A DNA stretch of 64,000 nucleotides from Juglans regia (lineage: Eukaryota > Streptophyta > Magnoliopsida > Fagales > Juglandaceae): positions 3,209,875-3,273,874 of the forward strand of contig NC_049909.1 in NCBI RefSeq assembly GCF_001411555.2, read 5' to 3'. Within the stretch, counting starts at the first letter, position 1. Each line of letters opens with the position of its first letter. The position numbers were made by a program, and so were the translations under genes. Of the stretch, positions 12,844-23,600 are shown one piece after another. The notes below the pieces were generated by a model. The model ran no database searches, was not told where the DNA came from, and worked only from the letters and a program-made list of their open reading frames with translations.

Positions 12844-13497
12844 TAGGGGTGCTACTACGGGGCGGGGGCACCCCTTCCCCGCACCCCACCCAGCATGGGG
12901 CGGGGGGTGGGGTTTTCACCCCCAACCCTGAGATGCGAGGGTGGGGTGCAGGGTGGATTCCCAATCTGCCTCTCATTCTTCTACTTAAAAAAAAAAAAAC
13001 ACTACATTTTATTTGATTTAAAAATTATTTCTAAGTGTAACATTAATTAAAAATACATTTTTAGACCCAAATTATAAATTTAAGTTTTGTAAATATGAAT
13101 ATAATTTAAAAACTATGTAATTTTTAAATTTGCTATTGTATATTTTGTGTAAATTGTAGTGTATTAGTTTTTAAACTATGTAGTTTTTAAATTTGCCAGT
13201 ACTTATTTTGTGAACAAGTCTAACAAATTGTAATATATATTTATATATACACAATTGTAAAATATAAATATATATTTATGTTTATGTATATGTATATAAT
13301 ATATATATAATTGTAAGCGGGGGAAATGCAAGGCGGGTTTGGGCCCTCCCCACCATCCGCCCCAGCTAGGGGCCCTAGATACGGGGCTAAGGGCCCCACC
13401 CCCGCATGGGCGGAGCGGGACTACCCGCCACGCCATGAGCGGGGCAGAGTGGAAGCGTGGTGGGGCAGCAGGGGCAGGGCCCTGCTATCCACCCCTA
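12844..13497. mobile_element. hAT-type non-autonomous insertion in the RT relic
   Basis: The ends are TAGGGGTG on the left and CACCCCTA on the right. They are flanked by GGCCTTGG (12,836-12,843) and GGCCTTTG (13,498-13,505), an 8-bp target duplication with one mismatch, as expected for hAT elements. The interior has GC-rich ends with CCCCACCC/GGGTGGGG blocks and an AT-rich centre, with no transposase. The gypsy reading frame stops at one edge and resumes at the other, independently confirming the boundaries. Confidence 0.85.
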
Positions 13498-13505
13498 GGC
13501 CTTTG

Positions 13506-13926
13506 GATCTACACTAAGGTTGTGCTGTATGATTGCGGGGCCTATTCCGAGCATGTTCTCGTGGCTCCAGGCAAATACATCTTGGTACTTTGCAAGGAGT
13601 TGTTGCATGGCGCTCCATGCCTCGGATGTCATTTCGCTGCCAATCCTCGCCATGGCTTCCGGTTGATCTAGGTTGAGTGGGACAAGTTCCAATGGCTTGT
13701 TTGGTTTTACCTTTTTGAGCCACTACTCATCTCGGACCTCATCTTTAGTCGGTGCACGGTCGAGAGGTAGCGACAAGGTGCAATCGTCCACCATGTGGTA
13801 CACCGAGTTTGCCCCGCCCTTTGTAGGTATTTCTTCTTGGATTTGTGCCCTTCTTTCTTCCGTGGCGTCCTCTTCAATCCCAGGAATTCGGTTCTTTCGT
13901 TGGTCAACTCCCATGTTCACCGGCAC
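13506..13926 (-). pseudogene. Ty3/gypsy pol segment upstream of RT
   Basis: A frame ending at the hAT junction contains QQLLAKYQDVFAWSHENM, the conserved DVFAWS-type segment that precedes RT in plant Tat-like elements. A second, out-of-frame segment (13,723-13,926) carries HMVDDCTLSLPLDRAPTKDE and appears to be the preceding part of the same polyprotein. Frameshifts separate them. Confidence 0.65.
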
Positions 13927-14059
13927 TACTGGTAAGCTTCCAAGTTGTCAGGAATGGGTTGTCGTAGGCATACGACTTACACATAAGATCTATAAGGACC
14001 CCACAGACAGCGCAACTATTAACGTCGTGTTTCATACACCTTTGGGCTAGGTTCCGGCA

Positions 14060-14645
14060 ATTCAGGTTTTCATAACTTAGGCTTACAAAAGATAGGAAAG
14101 GAGGCAACTGGAAGTGGGCAGCTTGGGGCCAGGGAGTCTTCGTTGCCAAAGTTAGTAAATTATCTTAGAAGTTTATAAATAAGTGAGAGAGTTTAGGGAT
14201 CAGAGAGCGTTCTTGTATCTGAGACTTGCTATTTATACCATGAGTCTAAGGGTGAACAGACCGTGTCTGTCCCTACAGAATCCGTGTCTTTTATATTTTT
14301 TCTTCTATCAAAATCCTTTAATGTGGCGTGGTTCTGTGATAACACCATTAATGTGGTGTGTAGGTCAAGTAATGGTGCCATTAATGTGGTGTGGTTCCCT
14401 GGCCTTACTTTTACCGTTTGTGATCCGTCAATGTTCCCATGTTAGAGGATCGAGGGTTCTCTGTATTTCCCGCTATATTTCGTACAAGTTTCCATGTCCA
14501 AAGCATGGTTGAGCGATGTCAAGCAAATCTATCCCGTCAACCACTTGATCCATTTCCCTTGTAGGCACCTTGCTTCATAGGTGGTCTTGAGACCTTGTGG
14601 TCGTGTATTGGGCCGAGGCCCAATGGGTTTTGTGAAATAGGGATA
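14060..14645 (-). repeat. Probable LTR/leader of the Tat-like element
   Basis: Read on the minus strand this has a TATA box (GGTATAAATAG at about 14,230-14,241) followed by an AGTCTCAGATACAAGAACG-type leader, as in gypsy R-U5 regions. Upstream of the TATA box is a short tandem array built on CCACATTAATGG (about 14,317-14,400 on +, three diverged units). LTR termini were not pinned down and the partner LTR is absent because the element is truncated at 11,345. Confidence 0.5.
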
Positions 14646-14816
14646 ATTCCCTTACAATTACTATCTCCAATTATCAAGTAGAATTGTCAATAATAATATT
14701 AATTAACTGATTATTAATATTGCTAGTTCTAATTATTAATTAACATATGATTAGTGTAGTTGTAAAATATGAAAAAAAATTTAAAAATATTATTATTAAA
14801 AATAATAATATTATGT

Positions 14817-15061
14817 TAAGGAAAATGATAGTATGACTACCAAATGTGTCCACTAATATATTTTTATTTTTTATTTTTTTTCCTTAATGATTAATGAAGT
14901 GACTATTAATAAATTTATATATTTTTTATTTTTTTTTTCTTAGTGGTTAAGGATGTTTAAAAAATACTTAAAGAAAAAGGATAAAAATAAAAAATAAAAC
15001 TTATTTTTACTAGTGTGTACATTTGGTGGACATATTTGGTAGACACCCTAGCATTGTCCTT
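14817..15061. mobile_element. MITE with long terminal inverted repeats
   Basis: The left end TAAGGAAAATGATAG...CTACCAAATGTGTCCAC matches the reverse complement of the right end, TTAAGGACAATGCTAG...CTACCAAATATGTCCAC, over about 40 nt. The core contains TTAATGATTAATGAAG between A/T tracts. It is 245 bp and non-coding, and is the best-preserved member of a style of element repeated in this window. Confidence 0.75.
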
Positions 15062-15586
15062 AAATTAATATTTTGATTAATATATGAATAATCTAATGTG
15101 GGGTTATATGTTGAATGGTTTTGACTTTAAGCAAAACATGTAGTTTTAGAAAAAATTTAATTTAAATTTTGACCAAACCATTACCAATGCTCTTACAATA
15201 TAAAGAAAAACGGAAAAAACAAGTATAAGGTTTGTCAAAGGGGGGCCTGAGGCCTAAACCTAAGGGTAGTTATAGGGTTACTACCATCTTACTACTCATT
15301 TATTACTTATAGTGTATTTGAAGTTTTTTACTTTTTTATCATTTTCTTTTAAATATTTTTTTAACGTCCTTAATCATTGAAAAAAACATTAAAAATATAT
15401 ATAATTTTATTAATAGTCATTTCCTTAACCATTAAGTAAAATTAAAAATTAAAAAAAAATCAAATAAAAAAAATAGTAGATGAGTAATTGAAGGGTCATT
15501 TTCCTAAACCCAAACATAAGTGGTTGAAAGGCAGGGAAGGAGATAGCCTTCTCGGAAGACAACCCGTAGCATTTAAGTCACATCTA
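15062..15586. repeat. AT-rich DNA with a second MITE-like block
   Basis: The reverse complement of the end near 15,515 (ATGACCCTTCAATTACTCATC) resembles the start near 15,277 (ATAGGGTTACTACCATCTTACTACTCAT), suggesting a 240-250 bp inverted-repeat element at about 15,268-15,515. Around 15,175-15,185 is an ACCATTACCAATGCTCT end typical of another short element. No gene. Confidence 0.4.
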
Positions 15587-15806
15587 GGAGTGGTTTGGAT
15601 TCAGAGATGAGTTGAGATAGGTTGAGATAGTTTGTAAATAGTAGAGTAAAAGTTGAATTATTTATTATATTTTGTATGGAAATTTGGGAAAGTTATTTTG
15701 ATATTTGAAAAAGTTGAATTGTTTATTATATTTTGTGTATGAATTTAAGAAAGTTAGAATGATGATATGAGATGAGTTGAGATGGGTTACGAATACAAAC
15801 GAGGCC
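15587..15806. mobile_element. Harbinger/Tourist-like MITE, copy 1
   Basis: The 220-bp element has ends GGAGTGGTTTGGATTC and (reverse complement) GGGCCTCGTTTGTATTC. It is flanked by CTA at 15,584-15,586 and 15,807-15,809, a 3-bp duplication. Subterminal GAGATGAGTTGAGAT and internal TTATTATATTTTGTGT motifs are shared with four other copies here. Confidence 0.75.
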
Positions 15807-15942
15807 CTAGTCTTGTTTGGAAGACTAATCAATATTACTATCTAAGTGTCATTTAAATAATTAATTAGTTATAAACATTAGAACTTCTTCCTTTCAAACA
15901 ACAGAAGATATTATATTTTTATTTACTACTCTTAACATAAAA

Positions 15943-16186
15943 GAGTAAAGCTACTCTCACCGCTCTCGGTCCCGCTATATATTTTTTTAATTTTTTTAAT
16001 ATTTTTTTACTTAGTGATTAAGTAAGTATTTTTTAATGATATTATAATTTTTTTTAAATTTTTTAAAAAATATGTTACAGTGTTAAAAAAATACATGTAT
16101 AAAAAAGTAAAATAAAAAAACACAATATTTTACACTATCGATGGCTCCCAACGGGACTGGGAGCAGTGACTGTAGAGCCACCCTAA
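15943..16186. mobile_element. MITE-like element
   Basis: The left end AAAGCTACTCTCACCGCTCT then CGGTCCCG matches the reverse complement of the right end, GGCTCTACAGTCACTGCTCC then CAGTCCCG. The AT core contains TTAGTGATTAAGTAAG, like the element at 14,817-15,061. Exact ends are uncertain. Confidence 0.6.
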
Positions 16187-16226
16187 ATAAAAGTGCAGTA
16201 TTACAAGAACAACTCGTTCCAAGCAG

Positions 16227-17530
16227 TTTTTTTTTTTTTTTTTTTTGAAAAGAAGAATCTCAATTCACATTCTCTTAAAAGCAACAAAGCTTGGATACAA
16301 GGAGAAATACCATCCAATACAATGATCTCTTCAAAGAGTTTAAGTGCATCCTTAGCTAATAAATGAGTTGCATTATTACAATTCCTAAAGATATGCTTAA
16401 CCGACCACTGATGCATCATACCAAGTTTATTACGAATATCCTGAATGATCATCCCTACTGAAGTCCACTTGTCTGAGTCACTGTTGATACCATCGACTAC
16501 TGTCTTGGCATCTCCTTCAAGCATGATTCTAGATAATTGTAACTGTTGACAGAAAGTAACTGCTTTGAGTGACCCTACTGCCTCTGCCATGGTTGGATCT
16601 GGGAAGAGTTTCCTTTGAGACCTGAGAGTAGCAACTACATTCCCAAACCAATATCGGATAATGACCCCAATTCCAATTCTACAGTCTACTCGATCCACTA
16701 AAGCATCTCAATTGGCCTTGTACACCTGTGAAGGAAGAGCAGTCCACTAAGGAAGAATTTGATTTGTTGTCACCCCGTCACCCATTGTTTTTTGGTTTGC
16801 AACTTGGAAGTCAGACACTTTGAGTGTAGCAGATTGTACAATTAAGGTTGGTTCCAAGAACTTTCCCTCAAAGACATAATAACTATTTCTTCTTTTCCAC
16901 AACTGGTATACAATTTTTGCAAAAAAAACTGTATCAAATGCACACAGTACTGAAATTAAGTCCATAATCAATTCCTTGAAAGAGATTTCCACTACTTTTA
17001 TTTTCTGCAAACTCTTTAAACTTACTCTCCACACATCTTGAGTAGAGATACAAGCCCAGAGAGCATGTGTCACTGATTCTGGTTCACATTTACATATTGG
17101 ACACATAGGAGACTCAATGATTCTTTTTTTTGGCTAAATCCTGGTTAGTAGGCAGAGATTCATGACAAGCTCTCCATATTAACATGTGTGTAGCCTTAGG
17201 CACTATTAATTTCCATAAGTCTTTCCAAAAAGCCCTCTTCTGCACACTTTGAGATGACTAACCCTGTTGATTTGCTGACATCTCCCCTGCAAAATAATAA
17301 GCACTTTTGACAATGAACTTTCCTTCAGTTGTGCACCTCCATATTAGTTTGTCTTGGACATTACTCACACTAACTGAGATCCTACTAATCAAGTTCACTT
17401 CCTCTTCAACAAAAACCTCTCTCAGAATGACCATGTCCCATGTTCCTGCTTGCTTTTCAATTAGATCAACCACTTTCCTTCCAGCATAGACCTCATGTTG
17501 AGGAGATTGTACCTTGACAAACAAAATATA
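16227..17530 (-). pseudogene. LINE (L1-type) 3' fragment: zf-RVT and RNase H
   Basis: On the minus strand a 5'-truncated LINE ends in a poly(A) tail (T-run 16,227-16,246 on +). The frame 17,258-17,524 carries the pre-zinc region (KLIWRCTTEGKFIVKSAYY). Frame 16,747-17,106 starts with MCPICKCEPESVTHALWAC, a zf-RVT CxxC...HxxxxC cluster. Frame 16,201-16,698 is an RNase H-like domain (PTMAEAVGSLKAV, LEGDAKTVVDGIN, HIFRNCNNATHLLAKDAL). The conserved D/E positions of RVT_3-type RNase H are partly visible. Stops between the blocks show it is dead. No target duplication was found. Plant LINEs end in exactly this domain order. Confidence 0.8.
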
Positions 17531-18689
17531 TTTTTAAGTGGACACATTTGATAGTGTATCCAAGGCAGTATATATCTTATTTTCTTTCCCAAACTCTCAG
17601 TTACTACCATTTACTACCTTCCCATAGATGTTGGAAGTCAAGTGATCAATACAAAATAATAATAATAATAATAATAATAATAAAGACAGACAAGGCTTTG
17701 AAATTAATAACTATAGTGCCTAGACATTATCAGCTTGTCCATCCCATTAGTCAAAGTTTGCACAATATCACATATTTTTATTTTTGTCAATTTCACTCAA
17801 AATCTAATCTCATATTAGATTATCCACCTAAATTCTATATAATAATAAAATATTATTAATTTTTTATTTTTCTTATTATTTTTATCTAGTTTATTTTTGT
17901 CAAGTATTGCAGATGTCATATTTTAATTTTTAATCAAATAAAATATGCTTTATGTTAATTTTCATAATTTATAGAGTGCACTTTTCCAAAAATTTTGTTT
18001 ATAATAAAATAACGATTTTTTCATTCATTTTAATTAAATTATTGTTTTTACTTATATTTTCAATAAATCGGTTGGATGAAATAATCAAATTTTCAATAGT
18101 TGGTTGGATGAAATAATTAATATTTTACTTAAATTATTCTCAACGGAGAGAGGAAAAGGTAGGGTTGTGTTAGATGAAATAATCATAAAGAATTAAATGA
18201 CATTGCTACAATATTAAGAGCTAATGAAATCTACAGTTGCTTGGTGAAAAAAATAATAATAACAATAAACTATTAGTTTAGTTGATTAACAACGTTTTAC
18301 ATATTTGGATAAGCCCGATGGTAGAAATCAGTTTGGCTAACATTTCTATTCCAATATTACTCCATTTTCATCTTCATTAGCTAAAATATAATAATATTAC
18401 TATCTAGATGTTATACCGAACGACATGTCGGTGCTCTTAGCTAGACCAATAGCCATGCACAAATATTGAGGTTTTGGTCTAATTTAGTTTTAGACCTAAG
18501 ATGAGATGAGATAAATATTTAATAGGCATATTTGAGAATTATACTAATATTTTCTTATTTTTGGTCTTTTAGTTTTATTTATTATATAATCAGGGGCAAA
18601 ATAGCAATCGGTGGAATAAGTAAGCGGTACAAACCACGGCGGAATAGCGTTTTCTAATTTCTAAATTATTTGAATAATGATTTTGAGTA
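17531..18689. other. AT-rich intergenic DNA with (AAT)n
   Basis: No coding signal. A trinucleotide (AAT)n microsatellite lies at about 17,657-17,684. A TTGGTTGGATGAAATAAT phrase is repeated near 18,068 and 18,102. Confidence 0.6.
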
Positions 18690-18825
18690 ATTCTATTTAA
18701 AAGTCTTTACTGTACACATTATATATGTGACATATTTTAATTTAGAAGATAAATTTTAAAATTTAAATCTTATAAATAAATTATATCATGTGAATAATGT
18801 ATATTGTAAATATTTTCAAATAACA
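18690..18825. repeat. Small palindromic MITE-like element
   Basis: TACTGTACACATTATATATG near the left end pairs with TACAATATACATTATTCACATG (reverse complement of the right end). About 135 bp, AT-rich and non-coding; ends approximate. Confidence 0.45.
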
Positions 18826-18837
18826 CTAATCGTTTAA

Positions 18838-19181
18838 GGGAATGTTTGAGAATGAGATGAAATGAGATGAAATGAAAATTTTGTAAATAGTAGTAAGATG
18901 GTTTGTGAATAATAATAAGATAGTTTGAGTTAAATATTTATTGAATTTTGGGAGAGAAGATAGAAAAAGTTAAATAAAAAATATTAAAAAGTTAAAATAT
19001 TGTTAAAATATAATTTTTTAATATAATTTTTGTTTTAAAATTTAAAAAAGTTAAATTATTTTTTATTTAAAAATTTAGAAAAGTTGTAATGATTAGTTTG
19101 AAAGTATTTAAGTTTAAATGATGTTTGAAAAGGAAATGAGAATTAATGTGATGAGATGAAAATTGTTTTCAAACATTCCTT
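18838..19181. mobile_element. Harbinger/Tourist-like MITE, copy 2
   Basis: The ends GGGAATGTTTGAGAATGAGA and (reverse complement) AAGGAATGTTTGAAAAC are flanked by TAA on the left and TTA on the right. Internal GAGATGAAATGAGATGAAA and GTTAAAATATTG motifs match the family. At 344 bp it is longer than the other copies. Confidence 0.6.
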
Positions 19182-20229
19182 TTAGGGAAAACGCTATATG
19201 AAATTAGAGTATGCGCATGAATAAGAGTCTACATGAAATTAATACGGTGCGTTTTTAATTTTGCCCCTTCTCATTTTCTAAAGCCCGTCTTGAACTCCCT
19301 CTCCATCTCCCTACTCCATCTTCTTTGTCATGGCCGGCATCGGAGGTTGCGTCAGTGATACCGGGTGGAGATATTGATCATTTGTTGAAGGACTTGAATG
19401 AGAAAAAATAAAGCTTCCGTCGGTGATACCATCTTGAGATTCTGGATTCTTTTTTAAGTACTGTGTTTGTGGGGTCATGATTTGGATTTGTAGTTATTCT
19501 TTTTTGACTTGAGTTGTTTTCGTGGGTATGTTTTCACATGAAGCAGATGCAAAAGCTAAGAATATGAAGAAAGAAATTGGTTAAATATTTGGATTTGGTT
19601 TAAATATTTGAATTTGGTTTATATTTTGAGCACAAATTCTAAAATCCTATTTGGGTTGAAGGAAACTCAATAGTATGGAGGAGGGGAAGGAGGTTTTTTG
19701 ATTTAGATTTTTGTGTATAAAAGTAAATGGTTTACAGCGATTGAGCACTGCAGCTTCAAAAGTTCACGAGTCGAAAATTGTTTAAAATATATGTGTATAG
19801 AATTTTCTTTTTCTTTTTCATCTTTATTTGCTTTTTCCTTCTTTTATTTAATTTTTTATTTTTTTAATACATGCTAATATGATATTCCTGTGCAGCTCTC
19901 CTACACAAAGTCTCTTGTACGTAGTGGGCACTATTCCTTTAGACGTGTTTGGATAGTAGATTTGATCTCATATTACTCTATTATTATTTTTTACATATTT
20001 TTTTATTTTTTATTATTCAATAATTTTTTATTATTATTTATAGATAAATTTTATTTACAATCCTCACTCTAATATTGTATGTACAAAATTTTCATTAAAT
20101 AAAAAAATATTATTTTAAAAAAATATTATTATAATTTTAAAATTTTTAAAAATAAAATAAAATAAATTTATATGAATAATTTTTAAATAAGAACCGTAAA
20201 TAACATTACTCATATTTATATATTATTTG
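19182..20229. other. Intergenic DNA upstream of the PHD gene
   Basis: AT-rich with no supported gene. A CT-rich tract followed by an ATGGCCGGC start (near 19,331) resembles a plant leader and start codon, but the frame closes after 15 codons. A T/A-rich block at 20,000-20,220 may be another short inverted-repeat element. Confidence 0.5.
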
Positions 20230-20599
20230 AAATAATCCACTGTCGGTAGCTTAATTGAGAGAATATTTCGCAGGTTCGGATGGGACCATGCGGGACCCAA
20301 GATGACGTTCACGTAGCACAGAAAATGTGAGAAACTTACAACAGAAGCGAATGAATTGCGGGGAATCGATCCTTAATGCCACTCCCACACTGCACGACTG
20401 TGACCGTTACTATATTTCAATTCCCACACTCCCTCTCTCTATCGCTGTCTCTTTCAGACATTTTATACGTTTTCCCTCTCTCACTCTCCTGCGGGACTCT
20501 GGAGCCTCACTGGTCACCCACTTGCCCCCACAAGAAGACCTTTCACCGTCTCCGAGAAGAAGGAACAAAAAGAGGATATAAAGAAGAATACCAGCGACA
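20230..20599 (+). promoter_or_regulatory. Promoter/5' UTR region of the PHD-finger gene
   Basis: The base composition changes sharply here from AT-rich to a CT-rich leader (ACTCCCTCTCTCTATCGCTG, then CCCTCTCTCACTCTCCTG), a typical pyrimidine patch around plant transcription starts. It leads directly into the ATG at 20,600. The exact start site and any TATA box are not resolved by reading. Confidence 0.5.
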
Positions 20600-20629
20600 A
20601 TGCAAGCGCCTGGGAAGCAGACCCACTCG
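20600..20629 (+). CDS. PHD gene exon 1 (10 codons)
   Basis: The ATG opens a 30-nt coding exon ([10 protein letters not shown]) that ends in phase 0 before donor GTACTACC. It is too short for ORF callers. It is supported by the CT-rich leader upstream and by in-frame joining to exon 2. Confidence 0.65.
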
Positions 20630-23600
20630 GTACTACCAAGCACAAACCCTCACTACCCATCATTGTTTAATCTCTCTCTCTCTCTCGTCTCTCTTTTTGT
20701 CTTTGGTTTTACACTCACTCTCGTCGAATAGTCTACTGGGTTTAGGGGGTTTTGTGTTGTTTTTTTTCTCTCTCAACAATGTTCGGATTTTCTTTTGTTT
20801 TTGTTTTTAATATTATTATTAATATTATTATTATTATTTGGTTTTTAATATCTATATTCCTTCGCTGTTTGGCTAAATTTTTTTACTTTCCTCGTACATA
20901 TTAGAAGACTATTAGAGTTCGAATGAAGCTAGCGGAAGCAAGCTCTGTTCTCTGCAAATCTTGGATTAACATTTTTTGTTGATTTGCAACGAAATCCAGT
21001 GCACTATATGAAGCAGCCATACAATCTTTTTGGGGGGTTTTTCTACATAACGAAGACGACAATAAGAACTTGAGAATTTGGGGAGACTCAAGTACATGTA
21101 AAAATCTTGATGAACTAACAAAAGATATGAAGGGCTTGTCCTCTCCATAGCATTGAATAATTCATCAGGAAGGGCCTTGGAGGACACCAACTCGGTGCAA
21201 AAGAAGAGACAAAAAAAAATTTGTCTTGACAATGTGCACCTGCTTCACACACAAAACTGAAAAAGTGTATTCTTAAAAGAAAAAAAAAAAAATCCAAACT
21301 CAGGCTGGTTTGGCTTAAGAGATAGATAAGATGAGATAATTTTAAATTAAAAATAAAAGTTAAAAAATATCGTTAGAATATTATTTTTTAATATTTTTAT
21401 TATTTTAAAATTTAAAAAAATTAAATTAAAATTTGAAAAAGTTGAATTATTTATTATATTTTATATAAAAATTTAAAAAAATTATTATGATAAGATGAGA
21501 TGATAGATTTTTTGAATCCAAACGGAGCTTATACTTGCACTTGAAGCAGGTTAAAATTACAACCTTGTCCTCTTTTGAATGATGTACTTCATTATTCCCA
21601 AATGGTAATACCAAATTGTCTTGATTGGGGAATGCTTATTTACGAGCGTAGTTTACATTTTTACTGCACCTTTACACTCGGAATCAATTACTGAAAAAAT
21701 AACACTTCTTTATCGCTCCTTAGTTCCGACTTGGAGGCTAAGAAATAATCCAAAGTTCTTAATTTGTAATTTCCCAACGGGCGTACAAAGGTACAGGAGC
21801 TTAAATCTACTTTCAGTTAATACCAAGAATATTTATGGGAAGAAGTTTTAAAGGGTTGGGAATACATGTGTTGATGACTCCATGTAATTGTTTAACATAG
21901 CTTTTGTTCTCTTTGATTTCTAAACTTCCGTGATATATTTGTTTTGAGTTTAGTAATCTCTCTTCTTTTGAAGGTGATTTGAATGTACAATGTTTCGCAT
22001 CTTGTAGATTTAAAAACGTTCTCGACTTTCTATTGAAACGTTCTCATCACTTCCATATACTAACATTTAAGGTATTAATATTGCTATAAAAGATTGTTTG
22101 ATTCCATTGCCATCTGAGTGGCTAATTGGACATCCTAGTGGAAAGAGCAGAAGAGCCACTGTAGCTCTGCTTCTACGTCTTTTGATATGGAAGTCAGTTG
22201 TGTTATACTGATTCATAGAATCCTCTGTGACACTAATTTTAAGTATTAGTTACGTATAACATGTAATCTCAGAGAAGGGTTCCTCTGCTTGGTGCAATCC
22301 CTTCATGTAAACACACTAATTACAATTATATGCATATTATTGCCATTCAATTCCATTTCCCCCCCAATTAAGTATAAGATTACTTCATCATTAGGTAAAT
22401 GCTTCTCATGCATATATATGAGATCGAACCATTGACTTAATCCTCTCACTCTCTCTCTTGCAAGATGGAGATGCCATATGATAAAAAAAAATACCCACTC
22501 TAGGTGTTGGGTAGTTTTTTATTTCTACTTAGCAAATTTTTTTCTTGGGTGGTTTATTCACCTAATTGTTTACAAAATGTTCTGATATTTTTTTGGGTTC
22601 TTGTTTTTGTACAATAATTTGAAAATTGTTGTTGAAACTGTTTTGGAAATTCTGTGTTTGGTTTGAGAAGCAAAGGAAGTTCTTTTGGGAGGTGATACCA
22701 AACAGAGCCTCAAGTACCCTCTCTATGAACAAAAATGCCTTGTCTTCTTGGTGTTCACACAGATCTGTAGTTGTTTACATAATCTTCATTGTTATGATCA
22801 TCCATGACGGTGCTTGCACCATGATATCAATCGAGAGTTATGCCACCTTCTCAACATTGTCATTATGACTAATATCACCTTCAATTGCTTGGTCCTGTGG
22901 CAACACCATTGGTGTATGTTGCATTTTATTTTTTATGGAATTCCTATTACTTGTACCTGACATGTATTGGAGCATGTTCTTTTTAATTTTTCCATGTGGC
23001 AAATATCAGGAGACACTCAAACAAATGATCTTTGTTCATTAATGATCACTTTGTTCTTAGTTCTCAAGGCAGTAAACTAAACACCTCTGCCCACTGTGGC
23101 CTGTGCTGGGTTTGAAACCTAAGCCTACTTGGTGAAAGTAACCATACTAAAAGACCTACTATAATTGCAAATCCCTCCAGCCATACAAGCTGCATATAAC
23201 AGAAAACCATTGTAATTATCCCTTGTCATTTTATACTTATAAAAAAAAAAGTTATCCCTTGTCATTTTACCTTTGTCATTATTATTTTCTCTCAAATAAT
23301 ATTTCATCATTTAATTTTTGACTTCATAATAGTTTCGTGCTCAAACAATTTGAATAAAAATTGCCCTGCCTTTGCAATTGGTAAATCTCCATCTGTAAAT
23401 GCCTACTTAGGATTGTCTAGGACTGTGTGTACGGAGATTTTTAGATCATATGGACACCACTGCCTAATTGTGTTTACACTATTTGATTGTTGGCCAGACT
23501 AAAAGTAAATTATGTCGATTTGGCATCTATAGGTTTTGTTGATTTTGTCATCAATTGGTAAATTTTATTTGGTGTTCATTTAATACTCTTCCACCGTGCA

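Noticed and set aside
19331..19380. Candidate small gene start ATGGCCGGCATCGG
   Set aside because: The frame closes after 15 codons and I found no continuation or donor site convincing enough to call an exon.
20376..20810. 144-codon + frame over the PHD gene leader
   Set aside because: Its sequence is SLSLSL-type from CT repeats and it runs past the exon 1 donor; the real start is at 20,600 in another frame.
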